A DNA stretch of 5,443 nt from Candidatus Glassiibacteriota bacterium (GCA_016934095.1 JAFGTO010000158.1:1-5443); one strand, 5' to 3'. Positions 1-5,443 are shown, numbered from the stretch's first letter. The notes: a model not told the origin generated them from the letters alone. Made by a program: numbers and translations.

Positions 1-699
1 CTCACCCATACCGATGCGCGCCGCGCGGCCTGCGCGGCCGGGGCGCGGGTAGCCACCCTGCCGGGGATCACCGAGGACTGCATGGTCCGCTGCCTGAACG
101 CCGACTACAACAAGATAGCCGCCCTGAGCGAGCGGGTGGCAAAGGTCATGAGCGCCGGCTCCCGGGCCCGGGTGACCTCTCCGGCCGGCACGGATGTCAG
201 CTTTTCGATCGAGGGGCGCACCGCTCATGCGGACACGGGACTGGTGCATAAACCCGGCGACATCAGCAACCTGCCGGCTGGCGAGGCCTACCTGGCGCCG
301 GTCGAGGACACCGCCGCCGGGACAGTGGTTTTCGAGGCCGCGGTAGCCGGGCTGGGTAAGCTGGGCAACGAGAAAATACGCCTCGGGATCGAGGACGGCT
401 ACGCAGTGGAGATCACCGGCGGACCGCTGGCAGCCAAGCTCGAGAGTATTGTCGAGCCGTACGGCAGGGACGGTTTCAACCTGGCCGAGCTGGGTATCGG
501 CACCAATGACAAGGCCAGGATCAGCGGCCTGATCCTCGAGGATGAAAAAATCCTGGGGACTGTCCACCTGGCCCTGGGCGACAACAAGTCCATGGGCGGC
601 AGGATCGGAGTCTCCAGCCACCTGGACGGCCTGGTGCTCGAGCCCTCGGTCTGGATCGACGACAAGCTGATCATGGAAGGCGGCCGCCTGCTGGTATAA
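1..699 (+). CDS. M29-family (AmpS/leucyl aminopeptidase-like) metallo-aminopeptidase, 5'-truncated
   Basis: The reading frame is open from base 1 and lacks its own start, so 232 C-terminal residues are visible and the N-terminus lies outside the window. The first ATG at 82 is internal: the upstream codons read GARVATLPGITEDC, a typical part of this family. M29 enzymes remove N-terminal amino acids from peptides using two metal ions and are usually cytoplasmic. The expected metal-ligand motifs are all present: NLPAGE (Glu at visible residue 95), NLAELGIGTN (Glu 163), GTVHLALG (His 189) and SSHLDG (His 207 and Asp 209). The C-terminus, with IDDKLIMEGG just before the end, is also normal for the short bacterial and archaeal members, so the 3' end looks intact and the enzyme is probably active. 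It ends in TAA; a 5-bp hairpin (699-703 with 707-711) follows but has no T-run and is not called as a terminator. The family assignment is firm; the natural substrate is unknown. Confidence 0.93.
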   Translation, partial: LTHTDARRAACAAGARVATLPGITEDCMVRCLNADYNKIAALSERVAKVMSAGSRARVTSPAGTDVSFSIEGRTAHADTGLVHKPGDISNLPAGEAYLAPVEDTAAGTVVFEAAVAGLGKLGNEKIRLGIEDGYAVEITGGPLAAKLESIVEPYGRDGFNLAELGIGTNDKARISGLILEDEKILGTVHLALGDNKSMGGRIGVSSHLDGLVLEPSVWIDDKLIMEGGRLLV

Positions 700-731
700 G
701 CGATACTCGCTGCCAGGCCCGGTGGGGTCTG

Positions 732-759
732 TTGACACAAGCCGGTGCTGCTGAATAAT
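732..759 (+). promoter_or_regulatory. Sigma70-type promoter for the Memo-family gene
   Basis: A perfect -35 box TTGACA (732-737) is followed after 16 nt by AATAAT (754-759), which matches TATAAT at five of six positions. It lies in the 79-nt gap after the aminopeptidase stop and points at the TTG start at 779. The predicted transcript start, around 765-767, leaves only about a dozen leader nucleotides, so the AAAGG at 764-768 may be only partly transcribed. Either initiation needs little Shine-Dalgarno pairing or this is a chance match. No operator is evident. Confidence 0.5.
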
Positions 760-778
760 AGCGAAAGGCCTGAAAAAG

Positions 779-2035
779 TTGTCCGACACCGAAAAGCCCT
801 GCCTGCGCCGCAACCTGGACCTGGTGCAGGCCGCTGCCCAGGATGGGACAGTGATGATCGTGGTGCGCGACCCGTTCGAGCTGAGCGACAGCGGCAACAT
901 CGCTCTCAGGAGCGAGGCCCTGAGCGTGCTGATGCTGCTGGACGGCAGCAGGACTGTCGAGCAAATCAAGCTCGAGCTGCTGGCCCGCTCCGCCCGCGCC
1001 GGGCAGCTCACCCCGGTGCCCAGGGAGGTGCTGGATACTTTCATCGGGCAGCTCGACCAGGCATATCTGCTGGACAACGGCCGCTACCATGAGGCCCGTC
1101 GCGCCCTGGTGGAGGAGTTCGGCAGGCTCGGGGAGCGCCCCCCCGTGCTGGCGGGCCGGGCCTACCCGGACAACAGGGACGGGTTGATAAAATTCCTGGA
1201 TGAAATCCTGGCCGAGGCGCCGCAGGAGTGGCCCCCCGGGCTGGCGGGAAAGAAAATCCCGGCCCTGGTCGCCCCGCATGTCGAGATCCGCACCGGCCGC
1301 AAGCTCTACGCTGCAGCCTACGGCGCGGTCCGGGGACGGTCCTATGACCGGGTGATTGTCCTGGGAGTAGGGCACAGCCTGGAGAGCGGCCTCTTTTCAC
1401 TCACCGGCAAAGACTTCCTCACCCCGCTGGGCAGGGTGGAGACCGACCGCCGGGCGGTCGAGGCCCTGCGCCGGGCCGCCGGCTCCCTGGCCGCCGGGGA
1501 TGATTTCGCCCACCGGCGCGAGCACTCTGTCGAGTTCCAGTTGATTTTCCTGCAGCACTTGCTGGTCGGCCCGTTCACTATCGTGCCGGTGCTCTGCGGC
1601 TCGCTGTTCGAGCACCTGGTGCAGGGGGGAAAGACCCGGCCGCGCCAGGTCGAGGAGCTTGTCCCGGCACTGGACTGCCTGGCCGGGCTGCTGAGAGACC
1701 GCCGCAAGAAGACCCTGGTAGTGGCTGGGGTGGACTTCTCGCACATCGGCCCCAAGTTCGGGGACAACCAGCCGGCGATCCGCATCGCCTCGCTGGCCAC
1801 CAGCCACGACAAGGCCCTGCTGGCCGCCCTGGCCGCCAGGGATGTCGAGACTTTCTGCGCCGAGAGCCGCAGGACAGGCGACCGCTACCATGTCTGCGGG
1901 TTCTCGGCCCTGTCCATGCTGCTGGAAATCCTGCCGGAAAAAGCCAGGGGCATTGAGCTGGGCCACCATATCTGGCACGAGACTCCCACCCAGAGCGCGG
2001 TCAGTTTCGCTGCGGCCGCGTTCTACACCGGGTGA
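779..2035 (+). CDS. Memo-family protein (AmmeMemoRadiSam system protein B type) with PqqD-like N-terminal domain
   Basis: The 418-residue product has two parts. Residues about 7-115 look like a PqqD-type winged-helix region: a DPFELS segment, a LMLLDGSRTVEQI core (51-63) and a C-terminal LDQAYLLDNGRY. Residues about 122-418 are a Memo domain, the fold related to class III (LigB-type) dioxygenases, starting at PPVLAGRAYP. Residues matching the Memo metal/active site are present: His167 (VAPH), His199 (GVGHS), Glu248/Glu252 (EHSVEFQ), Asp319 and His322 (VDFSHIG) and Cys373 (YHVCG). It looks intact. Plain Memo proteins are about 265-300 residues, so the N-terminal domain accounts for the extra length; such two-domain forms exist elsewhere from general knowledge. 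The biochemical role of bacterial Memo proteins is not settled, and neither AMMECR1 nor the radical-SAM partner is in the window. The TTG start at 779 is preferred: a TGA at 752-754 closes the frame upstream, the next ATG (854) would delete much of the first domain, and AAAGG sits 10 nt before it. Confidence 0.92.
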   Translation: MSDTEKPCLRRNLDLVQAAAQDGTVMIVVRDPFELSDSGNIALRSEALSVLMLLDGSRTVEQIKLELLARSARAGQLTPVPREVLDTFIGQLDQAYLLDNGRYHEARRALVEEFGRLGERPPVLAGRAYPDNRDGLIKFLDEILAEAPQEWPPGLAGKKIPALVAPHVEIRTGRKLYAAAYGAVRGRSYDRVIVLGVGHSLESGLFSLTGKDFLTPLGRVETDRRAVEALRRAAGSLAAGDDFAHRREHSVEFQLIFLQHLLVGPFTIVPVLCGSLFEHLVQGGKTRPRQVEELVPALDCLAGLLRDRRKKTLVVAGVDFSHIGPKFGDNQPAIRIASLATSHDKALLAALAARDVETFCAESRRTGDRYHVCGFSALSMLLEILPEKARGIELGHHIWHETPTQSAVSFAAAAFYTG

Positions 2036-2107
2036 ATTTCTACCGGCCCCTGACAATCCTCTTCACATTCACACCGGTTATATTCAAGATAACAGGATAC
2101 TTTTAAC

Positions 2108-2251
2108 ATGTTATCGCAGACCGGACAGTACACCCTCAAAGCGGCGGTATCCCTGATACGCTTGCCCACCTGGCAACGGGCTAGGCGTGCCTCGTACCTA
2201 CATCGGGATATAATGTCGCAGCCATACCCCTGCCTGGGCAGCCTCGAAGCC
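2108..2251 (+). pseudogene. Remnant of an Rrf2-family transcriptional regulator gene (N-terminal part only)
   Basis: The ATG at 2108 opens with MLSQTGQYTLKAAVSLI, close to the nearly invariant N-terminal helix of Rrf2 regulators (MLSQTxxYALRAxxYLA). Residues 28-46 (ASYLHRDIMSQPYPCLGSL) still follow the expected winged-helix pattern (ASxLAxxIxVPxPYLxxIL), but one residue short and with the Pro-Tyr-Leu part scrambled, as expected after small indels. Similarity ends near 2251. The frame then runs through hairpin repeats to a stop at 2417-2419, giving 103 residues against about 140-160 for the family, and the downstream Cys-containing region of the Fe-S members is missing. AGGA (2094-2097) is a plausible old ribosome binding site 10 nt before the ATG, in an AT-rich stretch. 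The ATG lies inside a perfect palindrome, TAACATGTTA (2104-2113). A functional truncated peptide is possible but unlikely. The end coordinate is approximate. Confidence 0.6.
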
Positions 2252-2272
2252 CCGAGTACGTACGAAAAAATT

Positions 2273-2289
2273 CCCCTCTCACAGAGGGG
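2273..2289. repeat. Perfect 7-bp hairpin CCCCTCT/AGAGGGG, first unit of an intergenic repeat
   Basis: The arms CCCCTCT (2273-2279) and AGAGGGG (2283-2289) are perfect inverted repeats around a CAC loop, preceded by a run of A residues (2265-2270). The motif, with the larger stem-loop after it and the trailing GGGGTGTGTTT (2328-2338), resembles a dispersed intergenic element that I recall from many environmental bacterial genomes; I cannot confirm its copy number here. There is no T-run on the plus strand. On the minus strand the arm is followed by AATTTTTT, so it could also act as a terminator for minus-strand transcription arriving from the lyase gene. Confidence 0.6.
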
Positions 2290-2324
2290 TGCCTGCCCTG
2301 CCAGCCGTCAGGCTGGCGCAGGCA
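2290..2324. repeat. Imperfect 14-bp stem-loop, second unit of the intergenic repeat
   Basis: TGCCTGC (2290-2296) pairs with GCAGGCA (2318-2324), and GCCAGCC (2300-2306) pairs with GGCTGGC (2311-2317). The loop is GTCA and there is a three-base CCT bulge (2297-2299) on one side. The stem directly abuts the preceding 7-bp hairpin, so the two form a tandem structure. No protein-coding signal overlaps it. It is probably part of a mobile or REP-like intergenic element; a structural RNA is possible but nothing specific supports that. Confidence 0.6.
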
Positions 2325-2389
2325 GGCGGGGTGTGTTTGAAAACAGGCACAAAGGAGCAAAGGCACAGAGGCACCGCCACAACACCAGT

Positions 2390-2416
2390 AGGGGCGCACC
2401 CCCTGTGTGCGCCCCT
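2390..2416. repeat. Perfect 10-bp inverted repeat, REP-like (AGGGGCGCAC/GTGCGCCCCT)
   Basis: The arms at 2390-2399 and 2407-2416 pair perfectly around a 7-nt loop (CCCCTGT). The form 'TAGGGGCG ... CGCCCCT' is a common style of dispersed palindromic repeat in environmental bacteria. No T-tract follows on either side, so it does not look like an intrinsic terminator. It is preceded by a stretch of imperfect GGCACAAAGG/AGGCACAGAGGCAC units (2345-2373), also typical of dispersed intergenic repeats. Confidence 0.6.
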
Positions 2417-2580
2417 TGATTTGGGTTGCTTCGTCGCCCCGGGCACGGACGGGGAACACGGGGACTACCTCTCAATCAGGCTCGCGTTATATGTCGAACG
2501 TCAGGTTCGGGGCCCTGTGCGCTGCGCTGGAGGAACACGGGGTCGAGTGCGAGGGGGAATAATAATAGAGATTTGATCGA
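2417..2580. other. Non-coding remainder of the convergent intergenic gap
   Basis: I see no gene here. GGTTGCTTCGTCGCC (2425-2439) resembles a diverged copy of another dispersed repeat (typically 'GATTGCTTCGTCGC...'). An 11-nt direct repeat GGAACACGGGG occurs at 2453-2463 and 2532-2542. A 23-codon frame runs from ATG 2491 to 2562 and is followed by further stops, but it has no convincing ribosome binding site and no recognisable family. The perfect palindrome TGATCGATCA (2574-2583) overlaps the lyase stop codon. No strong terminator for the lyase is visible immediately after its stop. Confidence 0.5.
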
Positions 2581-4857
2581 TCACTTTCGCTCCGCTGCCA
2601 CCTCGACCTGCCCTGCACCACGCAGCCCGAACGAGAGCACTCCCCTGTCGGGCCTGAGCAGGCGCGCTTCCTTTTCCCCCTCGACCCGCACCCGGTAAAG
2701 CGCATCCTGCTCCGCTCCCAGCAGGTAGGCCGTGAGGGCCTCGCCGCGGCCCGGCCCCAGGAACGAGATCCTCTGGGCCGCCTTATCCGGGAATATCAGC
2801 ACGGCTTCATCTCCCGCCAGCACGGAAGCCCCCTCTGCCTGCACCAGGCGCCAGCCGGCCAGCAGGTCGGCGGCCGTCTGCCCGGCGCTGCCCGCCACCA
2901 GCAGGTGCAGGAACTCATCCTCGAGCCGCGGCTCGGCCGGCGAGACCCGCACGATCCAGCCGCCGGGAGTCGCCGGGAACCCGGTAAAGTCCTGGTGATG
3001 GTGCATGTCCCAGCCATCCAGGATAAGAGGCCTGCTGTTGGAGCCCCAGATCTCGCGCCGCGGGTGCTCAGGCAGGAAAGTGCGGCCGGCCAGCTTGGCC
3101 GGGCCGTTCACCGCCATGAAAGTATTTTCCCCGCCCAGGTAGGGCTGGCCCGCGGTGTTGAGTTGCCAGGTCTTGGAGAAAGACGGGTCTTTGGCCTTCA
3201 CCCGGTCGTGCACCACCACGGTGGAGGGTTTCAGGTAAACCAGGGCCCGCTCGACACGGTCCACCTTGGGCCGGTTGGTGCGGCCCCGGCCATGGCCGCA
3301 GAAAAAGTCGCTGTTGTAGGCCCTGGTGATATCCGCCCTCACGTAGTCCAGGGCTTGGCCCGCGTGCCAGTCCAGCACGGTCGCCCGCTCAAAGTGGAAA
3401 CCCTCCAGGCGGTTGGCCTGCCAGACATCCGTGGTGAAATTGAACTGGGTCGAGCGGCCGTCCAGGCTTACCACCACCCGCTGGCCGCCGTCGTTATAGA
3501 CCTTCACCTCGCCGGGGGCCGGCACCTGGAAATGCTCTTCCGGGTCATGGACCAGCAGGGTATTGTGGGCCAGGCTGCGGCCGTAGTAGTTGACATAATG
3601 CGGGGTGTCCATCCCGGCATAGACCCCGGCATCGACTGCCAGGGGCTTTTCACGGAAGATCGAGAAATGGCCGACATCCAGATGGTCGTGCGCGCCGAAC
3701 CAGTCGCCGGCATGGAAAGTTACCACCGTGGCCTGCGGGTCGGTCCAGGAGCTGCGCAGGAAAAACAGGTCATAGGCTTCCGGGCACAGGCGCAGGGACT
3801 TGTCCAGCACCGCCTCCGGGCCTTCAGGCTTCACCGTGGGGTCGTACCAAAGCAGGTAGTACCAGATATGCAGGGGCTCGAGCTCCAGGCCGCGGCCGGC
3901 AATGCGCTGCAGGATCCAGGCGGCCAGGGGGTCGCGGTACTTGCGTGCGGTGATCATGAACAGCCGGGCATTGTCCCAGGTGCCGCCGACCACGAACCAG
4001 GGAACGTCGTTGTAGTTGATCAGGGAGCCGTCCGGCAGCAGGTGCGCGGCATAAAAGCGGGTATAGCGGGTCAGCCAGTCCCGGCCGGCCTGCATGGCAG
4101 CGAACGGGTCGCGGCGGGGCAGGCTCGAGCTCTCCAGGGCGGCCAGCCACATACCCAGGTTCAGCAGGGTGGCCCGGGTGCTGTAGGAGATCCCCTCGTG
4201 CCAGCCGCCGTCCAGCAGCTCCAGGGCCGGCTCCAGGTTGTTCTCCCAGTAGGCCCGGGCGAACTCCAGCCATCGGTCCGCCCGCTCATCCTCCCCCATC
4301 AGGGCCAGTGCCGCCAGGAACACCGCCCTCAGGTGGTACCAGCTATGGTTGTTGAAAATATCGTCATCGGTCCTGATCCTCTCGATCACCTGGCCGGTGA
4401 AGCGGGCGATCCTCTCGCGCACCAGTGCTTTTTCCGGCTCCCCGAAAGCCGGGTAGTGGTAGAGCCAGTCGTAGGCGACAGCGATCATGCTCAGGTTCCA
4501 GAACTGGCCGTCATCCCGCCCGACAGCCAGCATCATGGCCAGGGCCGTATCCGCGGCCGCGGTGTCGCGCGGGTCGATCACCCAGCGGATGGCATAGGAG
4601 GGCAGCACGTTGGCGGGCTTGAGCCCCCTCGGCACGTCCCTGTAGCTGTTGCGCCACATGGTAAGCCGCTCGTACTCGGCCCGGAAAGGCGGCACGAGCA
4701 CCCGGGCGCGCAGGCTGTCCACGCAGTTGTAGTAGGCGGGGTCGGTGTTGATAAAGAGGCGGGGGTGCTCCGGCCGCACGCCTGCAGACAGTACGGAGGC
4801 CAGCAGCAAGGTCAGCCAGCAGGCCGGCATCCTGACCGAACGATCCGCTTCGATCAA
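2581..4857 (-). CDS. Secreted heparinase II/III-family polysaccharide lyase
   Basis: The 758-residue protein has a signal peptide: a basic start, hydrophobic LTLLLASVL (15-23) and probable cleavage after Ala25 (LSA|G). It continues with EHPRLFI, a helical (alpha/alpha)-toroid region (about 45-370) and a C-terminal beta-sandwich (about 375-758). Family enzymes cleave uronic-acid-containing polysaccharides by beta-elimination in the periplasm or outside the cell. Compared with Pedobacter heparinase II, as I recall its structure, the catalytic His/Tyr/His correspond to His171 (NNH), Tyr225 (WHEGISY) and His390. The zinc ligands correspond to His392, Asp409 (AVDAG) and His431 (LAHN). Spacings agree well: 54 residues for His171-Tyr225 (55 in heparinase II) and 17 for His392-Asp409 (17). 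Tyr174 stands where heparinase II has Glu205. A TTG start at 4857 is chosen because GAGGAAG lies 6 nt before it; the ATG at 4830 (residue 10) is a weaker alternative. Specificity (heparan, chondroitin, alginate or other) cannot be read. No sulfatase or transporter is adjacent. Confidence 0.92.
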   Translation of the reverse strand: MIEADRSVRMPACWLTLLLASVLSAGVRPEHPRLFINTDPAYYNCVDSLRARVLVPPFRAEYERLTMWRNSYRDVPRGLKPANVLPSYAIRWVIDPRDTAAADTALAMMLAVGRDDGQFWNLSMIAVAYDWLYHYPAFGEPEKALVRERIARFTGQVIERIRTDDDIFNNHSWYHLRAVFLAALALMGEDERADRWLEFARAYWENNLEPALELLDGGWHEGISYSTRATLLNLGMWLAALESSSLPRRDPFAAMQAGRDWLTRYTRFYAAHLLPDGSLINYNDVPWFVVGGTWDNARLFMITARKYRDPLAAWILQRIAGRGLELEPLHIWYYLLWYDPTVKPEGPEAVLDKSLRLCPEAYDLFFLRSSWTDPQATVVTFHAGDWFGAHDHLDVGHFSIFREKPLAVDAGVYAGMDTPHYVNYYGRSLAHNTLLVHDPEEHFQVPAPGEVKVYNDGGQRVVVSLDGRSTQFNFTTDVWQANRLEGFHFERATVLDWHAGQALDYVRADITRAYNSDFFCGHGRGRTNRPKVDRVERALVYLKPSTVVVHDRVKAKDPSFSKTWQLNTAGQPYLGGENTFMAVNGPAKLAGRTFLPEHPRREIWGSNSRPLILDGWDMHHHQDFTGFPATPGGWIVRVSPAEPRLEDEFLHLLVAGSAGQTAADLLAGWRLVQAEGASVLAGDEAVLIFPDKAAQRISFLGPGRGEALTAYLLGAEQDALYRVRVEGEKEARLLRPDRGVLSFGLRGAGQVEVAAERK

Positions 4858-4863
4858 TTTTCG

Positions 4864-4870
4864 CTTCCTC
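4864..4870 (-). promoter_or_regulatory. Ribosome binding site deciding the TTG start of the lyase
   Basis: Read on the minus strand, GAGGAAG (4870-4864) sits 6 nt before the TTG at 4857-4855, within a purine-rich run. The downstream ATG at 4830 has only a weak GGAT about 13 nt away and an AGG directly against it. The signal peptide's hydrophobic core is intact with either start, so this site is the main evidence for the TTG. Confidence 0.65.
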
Positions 4871-4914
4871 TTTTTCTGTTAAATCGGCCGGCGAGCGCAT
4901 TCCCCGCGGCAAGC

Positions 4915-4965
4915 CGCACCGGTTAGCGAGCGAAGATAAATAATAGGATTCCCTCTGCCGGTGCG
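4915..4965. repeat. 8-bp inverted repeat bracketing an AT-rich promoter-like segment
   Basis: CGCACCGG (4915-4922) and CCGGTGCG (4958-4965) are perfect inverted repeats 35 nt apart. Between them lies the only AT-rich stretch upstream of the lyase; read on the minus strand it includes TATTAT (4945-4940), a possible -10 box about 85 nt before the start codon. No good -35 box accompanies it. The repeat could be an operator or simply a chance match in GC-rich DNA. A short GCGGC/GCCGC hairpin (4906-4917) follows on the lyase side. Confidence 0.3.
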
Positions 4966-4971
4966 CCAGGT

Positions 4972-5006
4972 AAAAGGGGCCGCCCCCAAATTCCGGAGCA
5001 GCCCCT
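4972..5006 (-). terminator. Probable intrinsic terminator of the TPR gene
   Basis: On the minus strand, AGGGGCTGC (5006-4998) pairs with GCGGCCCCT (4983-4975), giving nine base pairs including one G-U, around a 14-nt loop. A short T-run (4975-4972) follows. It lies about 57 nt after the TPR stop codon and before the lyase's promoter-like segment, which is where a terminator separating the two genes would be expected. The T-run is only four bases, so termination may be partial. Confidence 0.5.
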
Positions 5007-5063
5007 CGTTGATCCAGCTTTCAGACCGGCAGACAACTTTGTAACAGCCACCTGCCTGCATTA

Positions 5064-5443
5064 CTACCAGCCTGCCCGCGGCGGGCTGAAGGCCCGCAGA
5101 GCTACGATCGAGTCTTGCCCGACCGCTTTGTTGCGCTCGGCAGCGGCCTCCTCCTTGCGTCCCAGGCCCTCGAGCGCCAGCGAGCGCTTGAAATGGTTCA
5201 GCGCCTCGGGGTTGCGGTCCGGGTCGAAGTGGAACGCCTCCCCGCTCAGGTGGTCTTCGCCGGAAGAGTCCCTGCGGTCGAGCTCGGCCAGCAGCCCCTG
5301 GTAGACCTCCCGGGCCTCATCGTTCCGGCCCAGTTTCTCCAGTGCCTTGCCCAGGTAGAAGCGGTAGGCGCTGTTCACCCGCATGGTGTCCCTCTCCGCC
5401 ACCACCTTGCGAAAATTCTCCGCGGCTTCCTGGCTGCGGCCTA
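5064..5443 (-). CDS. Tetratricopeptide-repeat (TPR) protein, C-terminal fragment
   Basis: The frame is open to the right edge and no start is visible, so this is the last 125 residues of a longer protein. A GTG at 5405 is internal: the preceding codons read GRSQEAAENFRK, the second helix of a TPR unit. A full TPR follows at visible residues about 23-54 (SAYRFYLGKALEKLGRNDEA, with the usual small/large residue pattern), and a second, less regular one at about 78-107 (PEALNHFKRSLALEGLGRK). A polar linker (SSGEDHLSGE) separates them. TPRs are protein-protein interaction scaffolds; no catalytic domain is visible in this part, so the function is unknown. It may be the tail of a larger TPR protein with an N-terminal domain beyond the edge. 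It ends in TAG with a probable terminator downstream, 206 nt from the lyase start, so co-transcription with the lyase is unlikely. Confidence 0.85.
   Translation of the reverse strand, partial: GRSQEAAENFRKVVAERDTMRVNSAYRFYLGKALEKLGRNDEAREVYQGLLAELDRRDSSGEDHLSGEAFHFDPDRNPEALNHFKRSLALEGLGRKEEAAAERNKAVGQDSIVALRAFSPPRAGW

Noticed and set aside
699..711. Hairpin AGCGA/TCGCT just after the aminopeptidase stop as a terminator
   Set aside because: Only five base pairs and no T-run.
399..740. Minus-strand frame antisense to the aminopeptidase
   Set aside because: It overlaps a clearly recognised gene, and its Ser/Pro/Arg-rich product matches nothing.
671..1375. Minus-strand open frame (234 codons) antisense to the Memo gene
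   Set aside because: Same codon-register effect from the GC-rich Memo gene; low-complexity product. The same applies to the minus-strand frame at 1397-2056.
2273..2416. Possible CRISPR array
   Set aside because: The hairpin units differ from one another, and there are no identical direct repeats with regular spacers.
2181..2576. Several 70-100-codon frames across the intergenic gap
   Set aside because: They cross palindromic repeats and give Arg/Gly/Pro-rich or scrambled products. Only the N-terminal Rrf2-like part of the frame starting at 2108 has family similarity.
2905..4926. Long plus-strand open frame (673 codons) antisense to the lyase
   Set aside because: It is in exact codon register with the lyase, so it stays open merely because the lyase avoids TTA, CTA and TCA codons. 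Its product is a Val/Gly/His/Gln/Pro-rich sequence with no family features.
4879..5061. 60-codon minus-strand frame between the TPR gene and the lyase
   Set aside because: It runs straight through the probable terminator hairpin and the inverted repeat, has no ribosome binding site that I can see and no recognisable motif.

Overview
The window is GC-rich, compact bacterial DNA with GC-biased third codon positions: Leu TTA/CTA and Ser TCA are so rare that long spurious frames open antisense to real genes. The gene mix (an M29 aminopeptidase, a Memo-family protein with a PqqD-like N-terminus, a secreted heparinase II/III-type enzyme and a TPR protein) and the style of intergenic repeats suggest an uncultured environmental bacterium from an FCB/Gemmatimonadota-like or related candidate phylum. 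No marker gene is present, so this placement is a weak inference.

Layout, left to right. Positions 1-699 (+) hold the C-terminal two thirds or so of an M29-type metallo-aminopeptidase that runs off the left edge. After a 79-nt gap containing a near-consensus promoter comes a complete 418-residue Memo/'AmmeMemoRadiSam system protein B' family gene (779-2035, +) with a TTG start. Positions 2036-2580 contain no intact gene. They hold the decayed 5' end of an Rrf2-family regulator gene (2108 to about 2251), then a cluster of hairpin-forming intergenic repeats (2273-2416), then about 160 nt with little recognisable content. The minus strand then carries a 758-residue secreted heparinase II/III-family polysaccharide lyase (4857 to 2581, TTG start with a strong ribosome binding site). 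A 206-nt gap follows, with a probable terminator for the next gene and an inverted repeat near the lyase's likely promoter. A TPR protein (5443 to 5064, minus) runs off the right edge.

The two plus-strand genes and the two minus-strand genes converge on the 545-nt repeat-rich gap. The aminopeptidase and Memo genes could be partly co-transcribed, but the Memo gene appears to have its own promoter. The lyase and the TPR gene face the same way but are probably separate transcription units. Nothing in the window ties the four proteins into one pathway: the lyase points to breakdown of uronic-acid-containing polysaccharide in the periplasm or outside the cell, and the other genes look like cytoplasmic functions or are unassigned. 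I see no convincing new multi-gene system. The best items for a second look are the Rrf2 remnant that stops at a repeat cluster, the two-domain Memo protein without its usual partners alongside, and the lyase's retained zinc site combined with an apparent Glu-to-Tyr change.
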